Assembly: GCA_948468465.1 (NCBI GenBank)
Contig: CAOKJJ010000182.1
Span: 1 to 9,664 of the forward strand
Direction of reading: 5' to 3'
DNA length: 9,664 nucleotides
DNA from: an uncultured Eubacterium sp.
GTDB taxonomy: Bacteria; Bacillota_A; Clostridia; Lachnospirales; Lachnospiraceae
In this document: piece after piece, positions 1 through 8,425 of the stretch
Layout: each line of letters opens with the position of its first letter
Position numbering within the stretch: position 1 is the stretch's first letter
Program-made: the position numbers and the translations under genes
The notes under the pieces: generated by a model
What the model saw: the letters and a program-made list of their open reading frames with translations, nothing else
Told to the model about the DNA's origin: nothing
Database searches by the model: none

Positions 1-460
1 CAGCACTTTAAAAGAAGATGTCAGCACTTTAAAAGAAGATGTCAGCACTTTAAAAACCGAAGTCAATACTTTAAAAGAAGATGTCAGCACTTTAAAAACC
101 GAAGTCAATACTCTAAAGGTAGAGCTTGTTTCCGTTAAAAAAGATGTCAGTACTTTGAAAGATGATGTCCATACTTTGAAAGGCAATGTCAGTGCTTTGC
201 AGGCCAACGTCAATACTTTAAACAGTGATGTCAGTACTTTAAAGGCGGAACTTGCTTCCAGCAATAAAGAACAAAAGAGAATCAGCCTCATAATTGAAAA
301 TGAAATCCGTCCCGATATTAAAATACTTGCCGAAAATTATGTGCCGGCTGCAAGCAGATACATAAAGGAAACTGCCAAAATAGAATCCATGCAGGCAGAT
401 ATTGAGGTTATGAAGCGCATTATTCGTGAACATAGTGAAAAATTACAAAAGATTTCTTAA
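1..460 (+). CDS. Coiled-coil repeat protein, 3' part only
   Basis: The reading frame is open from the left edge (first full codon at base 2) to a TAA at 458-460, so the N-terminus lies outside the window. A TTG at 155 is in frame but is a leucine codon inside the repeat, not a start. Bases 2-253 encode about twelve heptads of the form STLKEDV / NTLKTEV, with V and L at regular hydrophobic positions, as expected of a long parallel coiled coil. The last ~69 residues (from about SSNKEQKR) are non-repetitive, with the segments EIRPDIKILAENYVP and MKRIIREHSEKLQKIS, which also look helical. No signal peptide, membrane segment or enzyme motif is visible in this part. I recognise the general style from hypothetical proteins of Lachnospiraceae but cannot assign a function; a structural or scaffold role is only a guess. 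The number of heptads may vary between strains. Confidence 0.8.
   Translation, partial: STLKEDVSTLKEDVSTLKTEVNTLKEDVSTLKTEVNTLKVELVSVKKDVSTLKDDVHTLKGNVSALQANVNTLNSDVSTLKAELASSNKEQKRISLIIENEIRPDIKILAENYVPAASRYIKETAKIESMQADIEVMKRIIREHSEKLQKIS
2..253 (+). repeat. 21-bp tandem repeat encoding heptads
   Basis: Twelve consecutive 21-bp units, in frame with the coding sequence. Units 1 and 2 (2-22, 23-43) are identical. Units at 44-64 and 86-106 are identical to each other, and alternate with 65-85, giving a partial 42-bp higher-order period. Units from 107 onward are progressively diverged. The most uniform copies are at the left edge, so the array probably continues outside the window. Confidence 0.9.
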
Positions 461-489
461 CGTACCTTTCCGTACGTAATAAAACATCA

Positions 490-529
490 CTCCCCCAACA
501 AAGCATTTACTGTTTGCTGGGGGGGGGAG
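490..529 (-). terminator. Hairpin between convergent genes; likely terminator of the anti-sigma gene
   Basis: The left arm at 490-502 (CTCCCCCAACAAA) pairs with the right arm at 513-529, which contains a run of nine G. Pairing gives about 7+7 bp, with some extra G/C bulged. On the minus strand the hairpin is followed by TGATGTTTTA, a short T-rich tail, which suits termination of the gene ending at 534. On the plus strand the following bases lack a T tract, so termination of the coiled-coil gene here is less certain. A smaller inverted repeat (ACGTAC...GTACGT, 460-477) also follows the plus-strand stop. Confidence 0.6.
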
Positions 530-533
530 CCAT

Positions 534-1457
534 CTATTTACGAATACTCTCCAACACCTTCGCCGGAATTTCGAATTCTACGGCGCCCATATACATTGGC
601 GCTACATCTCCTTCATTAAACGCAATAACCACATGGTTGTCTTTATTCAGGTAAAACGATTCGTCTTGCGAAATCTGCTTAAAATTCCATTCCTCGATCT
701 CATTATCCAGCCAGTATGTGACATTCTCATCCGCTTCCATCTGTTCTTTCATCTGTTTTTTGATAGACTCACTGATTGGCGTAATATAGTCCGCCCCTTC
801 TTTGAAAATGTCCCTAAGCTTCAGCCGTTCTCCGGTATGCAGATCAATCGTATAATAATAATTCCATTCGTATCCGCTGCCGGCTCCCTGATAGCAGTTT
901 AGCCTGAGTGTAAAATAGTCCTCTGTGACCACCAATACTTCGCTGTCAGTCACCACATCCTGGTAGCCCTCTTGATCGTCCAGATTCTTTTCGAATTCCT
1001 CTATCAGTTCATCCGTAATACTGCGTATTTCTTCATTGATTTCTTTTGTCGTCTGTTCCAGTTTCGTCTGATTTTCTGCCGGCTGCTGCTCTAACTGAAG
1101 CTTCGGTACTTTAATATCCGCCATATGCCGGTCTGATTCATAGGTATAATCACGGAATGTAACCGCTTTTATGAGATGGCCCAGTACCGGAATCTGTTCC
1201 ATCGCATTTGCTGCTGACGCAGATGTATTAGGCAGTATAAAAAATATTGCGGCAAATACCGCGGCGGCTGACGCATATTTTATGGCCGCTTTTTTTCTTC
1301 TCTGCCTGCTGTCTTCCCTGACGGCTTTCTTCATTTTTGTACGTAATTGCTCTAACTGCTCTGTGGACATCTGCGGCTTTTGATATTCTTCCTTCAGTAA
1401 CTGCATCTGCTGTTCGAACCTGTCATTTTGCTCTTTTCTTTCTGAAAAATGAATCAT
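534..1457 (-). CDS. rsiV: RsiV-like membrane anti-sigma factor (DUF3298)
   Basis: A 307-residue single-pass membrane protein encoded downstream of an ECF sigma factor. Residues 1-58 are a charged cytoplasmic segment, presumably the sigma-binding part. A hydrophobic segment spans about 59-76 and is preceded by RQRRKK, giving an N-in orientation. After it come AXA motifs (ASA 80-82, ANA 83-85) resembling a signal peptidase I site. The extracytoplasmic part resembles RsiV: a DUF4163-like region around 114-190, then DUF3298 from about 209 (TGERLKLRDIF) to 298. In Bacillus and Enterococcus-type systems, RsiV binds lysozyme, is then cut by signal peptidase and an intramembrane protease, and frees SigV. 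Applying this to the present protein is inference from family and context. The ATG at 1457 has a good upstream AGGTGAT. The gene lies 70 bp after the sigma gene and is probably co-transcribed. Confidence 0.85.
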   Translation of the reverse strand: MIHFSERKEQNDRFEQQMQLLKEEYQKPQMSTEQLEQLRTKMKKAVREDSRQRRKKAAIKYASAAAVFAAIFFILPNTSASAANAMEQIPVLGHLIKAVTFRDYTYESDRHMADIKVPKLQLEQQPAENQTKLEQTTKEINEEIRSITDELIEEFEKNLDDQEGYQDVVTDSEVLVVTEDYFTLRLNCYQGAGSGYEWNYYYTIDLHTGERLKLRDIFKEGADYITPISESIKKQMKEQMEADENVTYWLDNEIEEWNFKQISQDESFYLNKDNHVVIAFNEGDVAPMYMGAVEFEIPAKVLESIRK

Positions 1458-1527
1458 ATAATCACCTGCCTGTTCTGTATGATTTGTTTATACTTTTACA
1501 ACTTTGTGTTTCTTCCGCAAAATAACT

Positions 1528-2067
1528 CTAATGCCGCATCCATGCCGTGCTGACGACTTCCTGCTCCGAAAGGCTGCCGCGCAGCTTTTTCAGGCACCGG
1601 TACAGCCTGCTTTTGACTGTACTTACATTTTCATCCAGAATTTCTGCAATCTCCTCCAGCTTTTTGTCTTCAAAATATTTTAATAGAATGACTGCTTTTT
1701 CTTTATCCGGCAGCTCGTCTATCGCCCTTTGCAAATCTATATCCGCATAATGATCTTCCCTGCTGCCGGTTTCTATGCCGGTTTCTTCTGTTAACGCCTC
1801 ATAAGACATGGTTTTCGGCCGTCTCATATGATCAAAGCATTCGTTCAGCATAATCCGGTAAACCCATGTCCCGGCATACTCCGGCTGGTTCAGCGTATGC
1901 CAGCTCTTTAACGCCTTATATGCACCGTTTTGCACAATGTCACTGGCATCTTCCGCCTGATGGGTATAACCATATGCGAGACGGTAATACTGGTTATAAT
2001 TTTCAAGTATCACCTGTTCGATCAGTTCTTTCTGTTTTTTCTCTTTTTTTCCGGATAAAATGTTCAA
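1528..2067 (-). CDS. sigV: ECF sigma factor, SigV-like
   Basis: 179 residues, the normal size for an ECF sigma factor with only regions 2 and 4. Region 2 covers roughly 22-83 (NYNQYYRLAYGY, then AEDASDIVQNGAYKAL and TWVYRIMLNECFDHMRR, the core-binding and -10 recognition helices). Region 4 covers roughly 115-165 (ELPDKEKAVILLKYFEDKKLEEIAEIL, then STVKSRLYRCLKKLR, the helix-turn-helix for the -35 element). The start is a TTG at 2067: an excellent AGGAGGTGA lies at 2074-2082 and there is no usable ATG near it. The partner anti-sigma gene follows, so the protein is probably held inactive at the membrane until an envelope signal arrives. Placement in the SigV subgroup rests on the RsiV-type partner and the promoter. 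Target genes (in relatives, peptidoglycan-modifying enzymes conferring lysozyme resistance) are not in this window. Confidence 0.88.
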   Translation of the reverse strand: MNILSGKKEKKQKELIEQVILENYNQYYRLAYGYTHQAEDASDIVQNGAYKALKSWHTLNQPEYAGTWVYRIMLNECFDHMRRPKTMSYEALTEETGIETGSREDHYADIDLQRAIDELPDKEKAVILLKYFEDKKLEEIAEILDENVSTVKSRLYRCLKKLRGSLSEQEVVSTAWMRH

Positions 2068-2098
2068 GGCTCTTCACCTCCTCCTCGCTTTAACTTAT

Positions 2099-2127
2099 TA
2101 GATGGGACGAATTGGATAAAAGTTTCA
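2099..2127 (-). promoter_or_regulatory. ECF-type promoter of the sigma/anti-sigma pair
   Basis: On the minus strand, TGAAAC (2127-2122) followed by TTTT is the classic -35 element of SigV-type ECF promoters. After a 17-base spacer comes CATCTA (2104-2099), one mismatch from the CGTCTA -10 expected for this group. The predicted RNA start near 2090 leaves a short leader containing the AGGAGGTGA site. The match suggests that the sigma factor transcribes its own operon. An alternative CGTC lies only 12 bases after TGAAAC, which is too close. Confidence 0.6.
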
Positions 2128-2137
2128 CATCATAACT

Positions 2138-2172
2138 AAAAAAGCTGCTCCCTCATCAGGAACAGCTTTTTT
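2138..2172 (-). terminator. Intrinsic terminator after serS
   Basis: On the minus strand AAAAAGCTGTTCC...GGAGCAGCTTTTTT forms a stem with one U.G wobble and a short loop, ending in a run of six T. The mirrored plus-strand RNA has a C-A mismatch at the same point, so the element is tuned to minus-strand RNA. It starts 17 bp past the serS stop and separates the scfA-serS operon from the sigma-factor promoter, whose -35 begins only 10 bp further on. Confidence 0.9.
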
Positions 2173-2188
2173 ATCAGTTATGGTCCGG

Positions 2189-3478
2189 CTACTTTTTCGG
2201 AATAAGCACATCTTTTCCGCCCATATACGGCCGCAATACTTCCGGTACGCGGACGCTGCCGTCTGCGTTCAGATTGTTCTCCAAAAATGCAATGAGCATT
2301 CTCGGCGGCGCTGCCACCGTATTATTGAGCGTATGCGCAAAATATTTGTTTTTGTCTTTGCCTTTTACGCGGATTTTCAGTCTTCTTGCCTGTGCGTCTG
2401 ACAGATTGGAACAGCTTCCGACTTCAAAATATTTCTTCTGTCGCGGAGACCACGCTTCCACATCACAGGATTTCACTTTTAAGTCCGCAAGGTCGCCGGA
2501 ACAGCACTCCAGCGTACGTACCGGAATATCCAGGCTTCTAAACAGGTCTACCGTATTCTGCCAGAGCTTATCATACCACTGCATGGACTCTTCCGGCCTG
2601 CATACGACGATCATTTCCTGCTTTTCAAACTGATGAATGCGGTACACGCCGCGCTCTTCGATGCCGTGCGCGCCTTTTTCCTTGCGGAAACAAGGAGAAT
2701 AGCTTGTCAGCGTATATGGCAGGCTTTCTTCCTCATGAATCGTGTCAATAAATTTTCCGATCATCGAATGCTCTGATGTTCCGATCAGATATAAATCTTC
2801 TCCTTCGATCTTGTACATCATCGCATCCATTTCTTCAAAGCTCATAACTCCGGTCACGACACTGCTGCGGATCATAAACGGCGGCACACAATACGTAAAT
2901 CCACGGTCGATCATAAAATCTCTGGCATATGATATCACGGCTGAATGCAGCCTTGCGATATCGCCCATCAGATAATAGAATCCGTTTCCGGCTACTTTTC
3001 CGGCGGCATCCAGGTCAATGCCGTCAAAACGGTCCATAATATCCGTATGATACGGCACTTCGAAATCAGGCACCACAGGTTCTCCGAACTTTTGAATCTC
3101 CACGTTGCAGGAATCATCCGGCCCGATCGGTACGGAAGGGTCGATCATGTTCGGAATGACCATCATGTCTTTTAAAACCTTTTCCTGCAGTTCCCGTTCC
3201 TGCGCTTCCAGTTCTTCCAGACGTTTTGCGTCTGCTGCGACCTGCGCCTTTACCGCTTCGGCTTCTTCTTTTTTGCCTTCCTTCATCAGCGCTCCGATTT
3301 GTTTGGACAGCTGATTTCTGCTGGCTCTTAAGGTATCCGCCTCCTGTTTTGCTTTTCTTGCCTGCGCATCCAGTTCAATGACTTCATCTACGAGCGGAAG
3401 CTTCTTTTCCTGAAATTTTTTTTTGATATTCTGCTTTACAAGCTCAGGATTCTCCCTGACAAATTTCATATCTAACAT
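2189..3478 (-). CDS. serS: Seryl-tRNA synthetase
   Basis: 429-residue class II synthetase that charges tRNA-Ser with serine in the cytoplasm. Residues 1 to about 105 form the N-terminal tRNA-binding coiled-coil arm (rich in K, E, A; for example RKAKQEADTLRASRNQLSKQIG). The catalytic core follows: a TSE serine-binding motif at 234-236, motif 2 with FRKEKGAHG at 264-272 and QFEKQEM at 283-289, SCSN at 355-358, and motif 3 near PPRMLIAFLENN (391-402). An upstream in-frame ATG at 3496 exists, but GGAGG lies 8 bases before the ATG at 3478, and MLDMKFVREN is the family's usual beginning. Some active-site stretches (GTSEHSMIGKF, HTLNNTVAAPPR) differ from the common bacterial forms (TAEVPLTN, HTLNGSGLAVGR), pointing to a divergent SerRS subgroup. 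It is the last gene of the operon. No T-box leader is present before it. Confidence 0.96.
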   Translation of the reverse strand: MLDMKFVRENPELVKQNIKKKFQEKKLPLVDEVIELDAQARKAKQEADTLRASRNQLSKQIGALMKEGKKEEAEAVKAQVAADAKRLEELEAQERELQEKVLKDMMVIPNMIDPSVPIGPDDSCNVEIQKFGEPVVPDFEVPYHTDIMDRFDGIDLDAAGKVAGNGFYYLMGDIARLHSAVISYARDFMIDRGFTYCVPPFMIRSSVVTGVMSFEEMDAMMYKIEGEDLYLIGTSEHSMIGKFIDTIHEEESLPYTLTSYSPCFRKEKGAHGIEERGVYRIHQFEKQEMIVVCRPEESMQWYDKLWQNTVDLFRSLDIPVRTLECCSGDLADLKVKSCDVEAWSPRQKKYFEVGSCSNLSDAQARRLKIRVKGKDKNKYFAHTLNNTVAAPPRMLIAFLENNLNADGSVRVPEVLRPYMGGKDVLIPKK

Positions 3479-3522
3479 TGATTTTCCTCCAAACATGCAG
3501 TCCGCTTTATTGTTTTTTCCGG

Positions 3523-3574
3523 CTTATTTCAATGGTTTCTTTCAATGATTTATTTCAATGGTTTATTTCAATGG
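3523..3574 (-). repeat. 13-bp tandem repeat spanning the glyA stop codon
   Basis: Four adjacent 13-bp units (minus-strand consensus CCATTGAAATAAA): 3562-3574, 3549-3561, 3536-3548 and 3523-3535. The first two are identical, the third has two changes and the fourth one change. The first unit contains the last codons of glyA and its TAA; the other three fill the gap towards serS. Each copy carries TTGAAA, which resembles a -35 hexamer, though no good -10 is positioned behind the last one. Confidence 0.85.
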
Positions 3575-4804
3575 ATATTTTGCAGTCAGCGCCTGTGTAA
3601 TGGCCAGCGCCTTTGGTGCAGCCGCATCTCCTTCTTTGATCATCATTGCGATTGCCTGTGCGATCTGGTCCATATCCTCTGTATTCATTCCTCTGGAAGT
3701 AACCGCCGGTGTACCAAGACGGATACCGCTTGTTACGGTCGGCTTCTGCGGATCGTTTGGAATCGTATTTTTATTTGCCGTAATATGAGCCAGATCCAGT
3801 CTTGCTTCCACTTCTTTTCCGGTCAGTCCGAATCCGGTCAGATCTATGAGCATCAGGTGATTGTCCGTACCGCCGGATACAATACCGATGCCGCGGTCCA
3901 AAAGCCCCTTGCAGAGCGCCTGCGCATTATCTATAATATGCTGCTGGTATACTTTAAAGGATGGGTCGAGCGCTTCCTTGAAGCAGACAGCCTTTGCCGC
4001 GATCACATGCATCAGAGGCCCGCCCTGAATGCCAGGGAATACGCATTTATTGAACTTAAACTTCTTCGCAAGCTCTGCGTCTCTGCATAAAATCATGCCG
4101 CCTCTTGGCCCGCGCAGTGTCTTGTGTGTCGTTGTCGTCACTACGTCAGCATATGGAATCGGCGACGGATGCAGCCCTGCCGCTACCAAACCTGCAATAT
4201 GCGCCATATCTACCATCAGATAAGCGCCGACCGCGTCAGCTGCTTCACGGAATTTTTGAAAATCAATTGTACGTGCATAGGCCGAAGCGCCTGCAATAAT
4301 CATTTTCGGCCTGCATTCCTTTGCCGTCTCCATCAGCTTGTCATAATCAATAAAGCCGTCTTCATTCACACCATATGGAACAATATGAAAATATGTCCCG
4401 GAAAAATTCACAGGGCTTCCATGCGTCAGATGTCCGCCATGATCCAGATTCATGCCCATGACCGTATCACCAGGCTCCAACAGCGCAAACTGCACCGCCA
4501 TATTTGCCTGCGCCCCGGAATGCGGCTGGACATTGGCATATTCACAGCCAAACAGCTGTTTTGCACGTTCCCTTGCCAGATCTTCTACAACGTCTACACA
4601 TTCGCAGCCGCCGTAATATCTGTGCCCCGGATATCCTTCCGCATATTTATTTGTCAATACACTTCCCATTGCAGACATCACCGCCGGGCTGACCCAGTTT
4701 TCCGATGCAATCAGCTCAATATGGCTGTTCTGTCTGTCTAATTCGGCCGTAATCGCAGCCGCCACCTCTGTATCTACTGCCTGAATATCTTCCAACGTAT
4801 ACAT
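3563..4804 (-). CDS. glyA: Serine hydroxymethyltransferase
   Basis: 413-residue PLP enzyme, the usual bacterial length, interconverting serine and glycine with transfer of a one-carbon unit to tetrahydrofolate. Visible family signatures: [13 protein letters not shown] near 30-42, [16 protein letters not shown] at 53-68, HSGAQAN at 95-101, [10 protein letters not shown] at 121-130, the cofactor-facing [12 protein letters not shown] at 199-210 (Asp199, His202), and [14 protein letters not shown] at 223-236 with the Schiff-base lysine at 228. The ATG at 4804 is preceded by AAAGGAG at suitable distance. It lies 26 bp after secDF and 84 bp before serS on the same strand with no terminator between, so co-transcription is likely. 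The pairing with serS links serine supply with serine charging. The C-terminal YPLK and stop fall inside a 13-bp tandem repeat. Confidence 0.97.
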   Translation of the reverse strand: MYTLEDIQAVDTEVAAAITAELDRQNSHIELIASENWVSPAVMSAMGSVLTNKYAEGYPGHRYYGGCECVDVVEDLARERAKQLFGCEYANVQPHSGAQANMAVQFALLEPGDTVMGMNLDHGGHLTHGSPVNFSGTYFHIVPYGVNEDGFIDYDKLMETAKECRPKMIIAGASAYARTIDFQKFREAADAVGAYLMVDMAHIAGLVAAGLHPSPIPYADVVTTTTHKTLRGPRGGMILCRDAELAKKFKFNKCVFPGIQGGPLMHVIAAKAVCFKEALDPSFKVYQQHIIDNAQALCKGLLDRGIGIVSGGTDNHLMLIDLTGFGLTGKEVEARLDLAHITANKNTIPNDPQKPTVTSGIRLGTPAVTSRGMNTEDMDQIAQAIAMMIKEGDAAAPKALAITQALTAKYPLK

Positions 4805-4830
4805 AATGAAAAGCTCCTTTCTTCTGACTG

Positions 4831-7008
4831 TTATGCCATTTTCTTCTTTGCGCTCTTTTTCTGCTCACCTGAAGATTTCTGATGTATCTTCATCTCAAAC
4901 CAAAGCTCTGTAGCGATGCAAATCGAAGAATACGTACCGCTGATAACACCTATCATAAGCGGCAGCGCAAACTCCCGAATAGATGCAACGCCTAAAATAT
5001 ACAAAAGCAGCACCATAACAAACGTCGTTACAGACGTGTTAATCGAACGGGACAGTGTCTGCGTAATACTTCTGTTCGCGATTTCCTTTAATTCAGATTG
5101 TGTAACCCTCGCCTTAGACCTGAGGTTTTCCCGGATACGGTCAAATGTGACGATCGTATCATTAATGGAATAACCAAGTATCGTAAGCATAACCGCTATA
5201 AACGTAGATCCTACGGAAATGCGCACAACCGCATAGCACGTAAGCACGACTAAAATATCATGCAGCAGCGCAATGACCGCGCTCGATGCAAACCGAAAAT
5301 CATTAAACCGGAACCAGATATATATAAGCATTAAAATAACCGCTATCACAACGGCCCAAACCGCGTCTTCTGTCATTTCCTTACTGATCGTCTGGCTGAC
5401 GTTCTGATAAGAGATCGCATCTGATTTTACGGAATAGTTGTCTTCAAAAATCTTTGCAAACGTCTCACGCTCTGCCAGATCCAGATTTCTTGTTTTAAAA
5501 ATAACCTGTGTGGTATCCGCAATCTTTTGTACCTGAACCTCCGCCGTTCCAAGCGCTTCGTTAATTAACGGCACAATCTCGGAATCAATCTCTGACAATT
5601 CATAATTTTTGCCAAGGTCAACCGTTGTGGACGTACCGCCGACAAACTCCAGACTGTAATTAAACGCGCCTTTTCCTCCAGCCGCATTCACGCCCTCCGC
5701 CACAAAGCCTGCTCCGATTAATACGACAGAAACAATAAAAAATACAAACCGTTTGGAAATAAAATCCACAACTTTGCGTTCTTTTGCAACGCCGTAATAT
5801 TTTACATCCTTAAAACCAATCGCATGGATCGCATACATCGAATACCGTGTCACTATCAGCGCTGTTACCATAGATAAAATAATGCCGATGGCCAGCGTAT
5901 ACGCAAAGCCTTTTACCGTACCGGAACCCTTTACCGCAAGCACGGCTGCCGCGATCAAGGTCGTTACATTGCCGTCTATAATCGCGGACAATGCTTTCTG
6001 ATATCCAGTTTTAATCGCCGCTCCTGTAGATTTGCCAAGCGCAAGCTCTTCTTTAATACGCGCGTTAATGACTACATTCGCGTCTACCGCCATACCGATG
6101 CCAAGAATAATACCAGCGATACCAGGCAGTGTCAGCGTTACTTCAAATAAATAAATAACCGCTACCACTGCTGTCGTATAAATAAGCAGGCCAAGAGAAG
6201 TTGCCACGCCTGCAATCCAGTAAAAGGCAATTAAAAAGATAATAATGAGAGCCAGTCCAATTGCCGCAGCCGTCAGCGCTGTAGAGATCGCCTCCTGCCC
6301 TAAAGACGCTCCGACAACCTGTGAAGTCAGCTCTTCCAACTCCAGCGACAGAGAACCGATGCGAATCTGAGACGCCAGCGTTTCCGCTGCCTGAAAAGAC
6401 TCCATGCCTTCAATCATAGCCGTTCCGCCGGTAATCTGCGAATTAACGATCGGCGTGCTGATAGTCTCTCCGTCGTATACAATCGGAATGATTTTATCAA
6501 TATTCGCGCCTGTCAGATCCGAAAATGTCTGTGCCGCTTCATCGGTAAATGTCAGCTCTACCACTGCCTGGTTTTTGCCATCCTGTGTCACATATCTGGC
6601 AGTCGCGTTTGCCACATCATCACCCGTTAACACTACATTTCCTTCCGGATCCTGAAATTCCAGGGAACCCGGTGTACCAAGATCCTCCAAAATATCGTTT
6701 GCGTCTGTGACACCCGGAATCGCTACTGTAATCCGGTCACTGCCTTCTCTGGCTACCTGCGCTTCAGTACTGTAATCTTCTACACGCCGCTGCAGCTTAT
6801 AGACCGTATCACTGATCTGTTCCGCCGTAGCGTCCTCATCGACAATCTGATACGTAATGCTGACACCGCCTGCCAGATCCAGGCCCAATGTAATATTTTG
6901 ATTTTCCCCTCGTCCGGTCGACGATAAAATAATGGATGCATAATATCCAAGCCCTAATATACAAGCCAGAACAATACAAAGTATCGCTATGCCTTTTCCT
7001 TTTTTCAT
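4831..7008 (-). CDS. secDF: Fused protein translocase subunit SecDF
   Basis: 725 residues combining SecD and SecF in one chain, each half with about six membrane segments and a large external domain. This proton-driven accessory of SecYEG helps pull exported proteins across the membrane. SecD half: N-terminal membrane segment about 7-29, LGLDLAGG at 41-48, the external P1-type domain to about 240, then membrane segments with [19 protein letters not shown] at 303-321 (Asp309). SecF half from about 418: membrane segment 420-436, LEFVGGT at 453-459 (the equivalent of DFxGGT), and [17 protein letters not shown] at 612-628 (Asp617). The tail is lysine-rich. The two conserved Asp residues belong to the proton-relay motifs of the family. 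The ATG at 7008 follows GGAAGG. It sits 28 bp after scfB, a linkage familiar for SCIFF loci in Clostridia. Confidence 0.96.
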   Translation of the reverse strand: MKKGKGIAILCIVLACILGLGYYASIILSSTGRGENQNITLGLDLAGGVSITYQIVDEDATAEQISDTVYKLQRRVEDYSTEAQVAREGSDRITVAIPGVTDANDILEDLGTPGSLEFQDPEGNVVLTGDDVANATARYVTQDGKNQAVVELTFTDEAAQTFSDLTGANIDKIIPIVYDGETISTPIVNSQITGGTAMIEGMESFQAAETLASQIRIGSLSLELEELTSQVVGASLGQEAISTALTAAAIGLALIIIFLIAFYWIAGVATSLGLLIYTTAVVAVIYLFEVTLTLPGIAGIILGIGMAVDANVVINARIKEELALGKSTGAAIKTGYQKALSAIIDGNVTTLIAAAVLAVKGSGTVKGFAYTLAIGIILSMVTALIVTRYSMYAIHAIGFKDVKYYGVAKERKVVDFISKRFVFFIVSVVLIGAGFVAEGVNAAGGKGAFNYSLEFVGGTSTTVDLGKNYELSEIDSEIVPLINEALGTAEVQVQKIADTTQVIFKTRNLDLAERETFAKIFEDNYSVKSDAISYQNVSQTISKEMTEDAVWAVVIAVILMLIYIWFRFNDFRFASSAVIALLHDILVVLTCYAVVRISVGSTFIAVMLTILGYSINDTIVTFDRIRENLRSKARVTQSELKEIANRSITQTLSRSINTSVTTFVMVLLLYILGVASIREFALPLMIGVISGTYSSICIATELWFEMKIHQKSSGEQKKSAKKKMA

Positions 7009-7036
7009 GCTTTTATCCCTTCCTTATATAATTATA

Positions 7037-8425
7037 TTATCTGCTGCCTTCCTCATCCTGCAGCGCCGCTTTGATCATAATTGCGCACTCGACTCTTTTT
7101 TTCTGCAGCTCACACCCGATATCATACGCATCATGAATATCTCCATGAAAATGATACGCATTCGCTGCACAGCCGCCGCTGCAGTAAAACCTTGCAAAAC
7201 AGTCTCTGCATTTTTCTTTTGCATATACATTACAGCTTTTAAACATATCACGAATGTCTGTATTTGTCACGCCATCCGTCACATTCCCCATCAAAAACTT
7301 CTCATTTCCGACAAACTGATGGCATGGATACAGATCTCCCCACGGAGTCACAGCCAGATATTCTGTACCGGAGCCGCAGCCTGACAGCCGTTTTGCCACG
7401 CAAGGCCCGCCCTCTAAGTCTATCATAAAATGGAAAAACTGAAATCCTCTGCCCTCTTTTTTCCGCCGGATCATTTCTTTTGCCAGCATGTCATACTGTT
7501 CAAACAGCTGCGGCAGATCTTCCCGCCTGATCGCATAGTCATCCGTATCCTGCGCAACAACCGGCTCCACGGAAATCTGCTGAAATCCAAGATCCGCCAG
7601 ATGCAGCACATCTTTGGAAAAATCCAGATTGTGATGTGTAAACGTGCCTCGTACATAATAGTTTGTCTGATTTCTGCTCTCCGCGAACTTCTGAAATTTC
7701 GGCACAATCAGATCATAGCTGCCTGTCCCGTTACGAAACGGCCGCATATGGTCATTCGTCTCTTTTCTGCCGTCTATGCTCAATACAACATTTGCCATCT
7801 CTTTGTTGGCAAACTCCATAATATCATCATTTAACAATACGCCGTTTGTCGTCAGCGTAAACCGGAAATTCTTGTTATGAAGCTTTTCCTGCTGTCTGCC
7901 ATATGCAACGAGCTGTTTGACAACTTCCAGATTCATGGTCGGCTCGCCGCCAAAAAAATCGACTTCCAGATTTCTGCGGCTGCCGGAATTGGCAATCAGA
8001 AAATCAAGCGCCGCCTTACCGACTTCAAAGCTCATCAGAGCCTTTCTGCCATGGTATTCCCCTTCCTCTGCAAAACAATAACGGCACGCCAGATTACAAT
8101 CATGCGCAATATGCAGACAAAGCGCTTTTACAACTGTCTGACGGTTTTTAAAATCAAATATATAATCCCTGTATTCGTCTTCGGTAAACAGCGCGCCTGC
8201 TTCTTTTAATTCGGCAAGCTCCTCATATGCTTCCTCTATTTCCCGCACCGGATATCTGTCCTTTAAATGACTGGCAATTTCCTGCTTCGTACATGTTTCG
8301 TATAATGCAAGCACATCATAGACGACATCATCGACCACATGCACCGCTCCGCTGTTTACATCCAGGACAATATTATAACCATTGTTTTTATATTGATGAA
8401 CCTGATGATTCAATGCCTGTTCCAT
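7037..8425 (-). CDS. scfB: SCIFF maturase, radical SAM/SPASM enzyme
   Basis: 462 residues. Residues ~7-85 form a RiPP recognition (PqqD-like) domain, including the family's HQYKNNGYNIVLDVNSG. The radical SAM cluster motif CNLAC-x2-C is at Cys110, Cys114 and Cys117, followed by GGEP at 159-162. The C-terminal SPASM region supplies cysteines for two auxiliary 4Fe-4S clusters (Cys342, 350, 368, 398, 406, 409, 415, 419, 438, 447; CRDCFARFYCSGGC at 406-419). Characterised members, such as CteB of Clostridium thermocellum, link a cysteine sulfur to a threonine alpha carbon of the SCIFF peptide. The precursor gene lies immediately upstream. Start choice is uncertain: ATG 8425 directly abuts AGGAGG (8426-8431) with no spacer, while an in-frame TTG at 8413 gives a 12-base spacer and a protein nearer the usual N-terminus. 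An upstream TTG at 8446 has no binding site. Confidence 0.93.
   Translation of the reverse strand: MEQALNHQVHQYKNNGYNIVLDVNSGAVHVVDDVVYDVLALYETCTKQEIASHLKDRYPVREIEEAYEELAELKEAGALFTEDEYRDYIFDFKNRQTVVKALCLHIAHDCNLACRYCFAEEGEYHGRKALMSFEVGKAALDFLIANSGSRRNLEVDFFGGEPTMNLEVVKQLVAYGRQQEKLHNKNFRFTLTTNGVLLNDDIMEFANKEMANVVLSIDGRKETNDHMRPFRNGTGSYDLIVPKFQKFAESRNQTNYYVRGTFTHHNLDFSKDVLHLADLGFQQISVEPVVAQDTDDYAIRREDLPQLFEQYDMLAKEMIRRKKEGRGFQFFHFMIDLEGGPCVAKRLSGCGSGTEYLAVTPWGDLYPCHQFVGNEKFLMGNVTDGVTNTDIRDMFKSCNVYAKEKCRDCFARFYCSGGCAANAYHFHGDIHDAYDIGCELQKKRVECAIMIKAALQDEEGSR

Noticed and set aside
1..253. CRISPR-like direct repeats
   Set aside because: Units are contiguous 21-mers without spacers and encode in-frame heptads.
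3479..3496. Upstream ATG start for serS
   Set aside because: The ribosome binding site lies after it, 8 bases before the ATG at 3478, which gives the normal family N-terminus.
3479..3562. T-box leader before serS
   Set aside because: The spacer is only 84 bp, has no T-box motif or terminator stem, and is mostly 13-bp repeats.
3545..4741. Long plus-strand open frames of 181 and 205 codons
   Set aside because: They lie antisense to glyA, a clearly real gene, and show no family motifs and no ribosome binding site.
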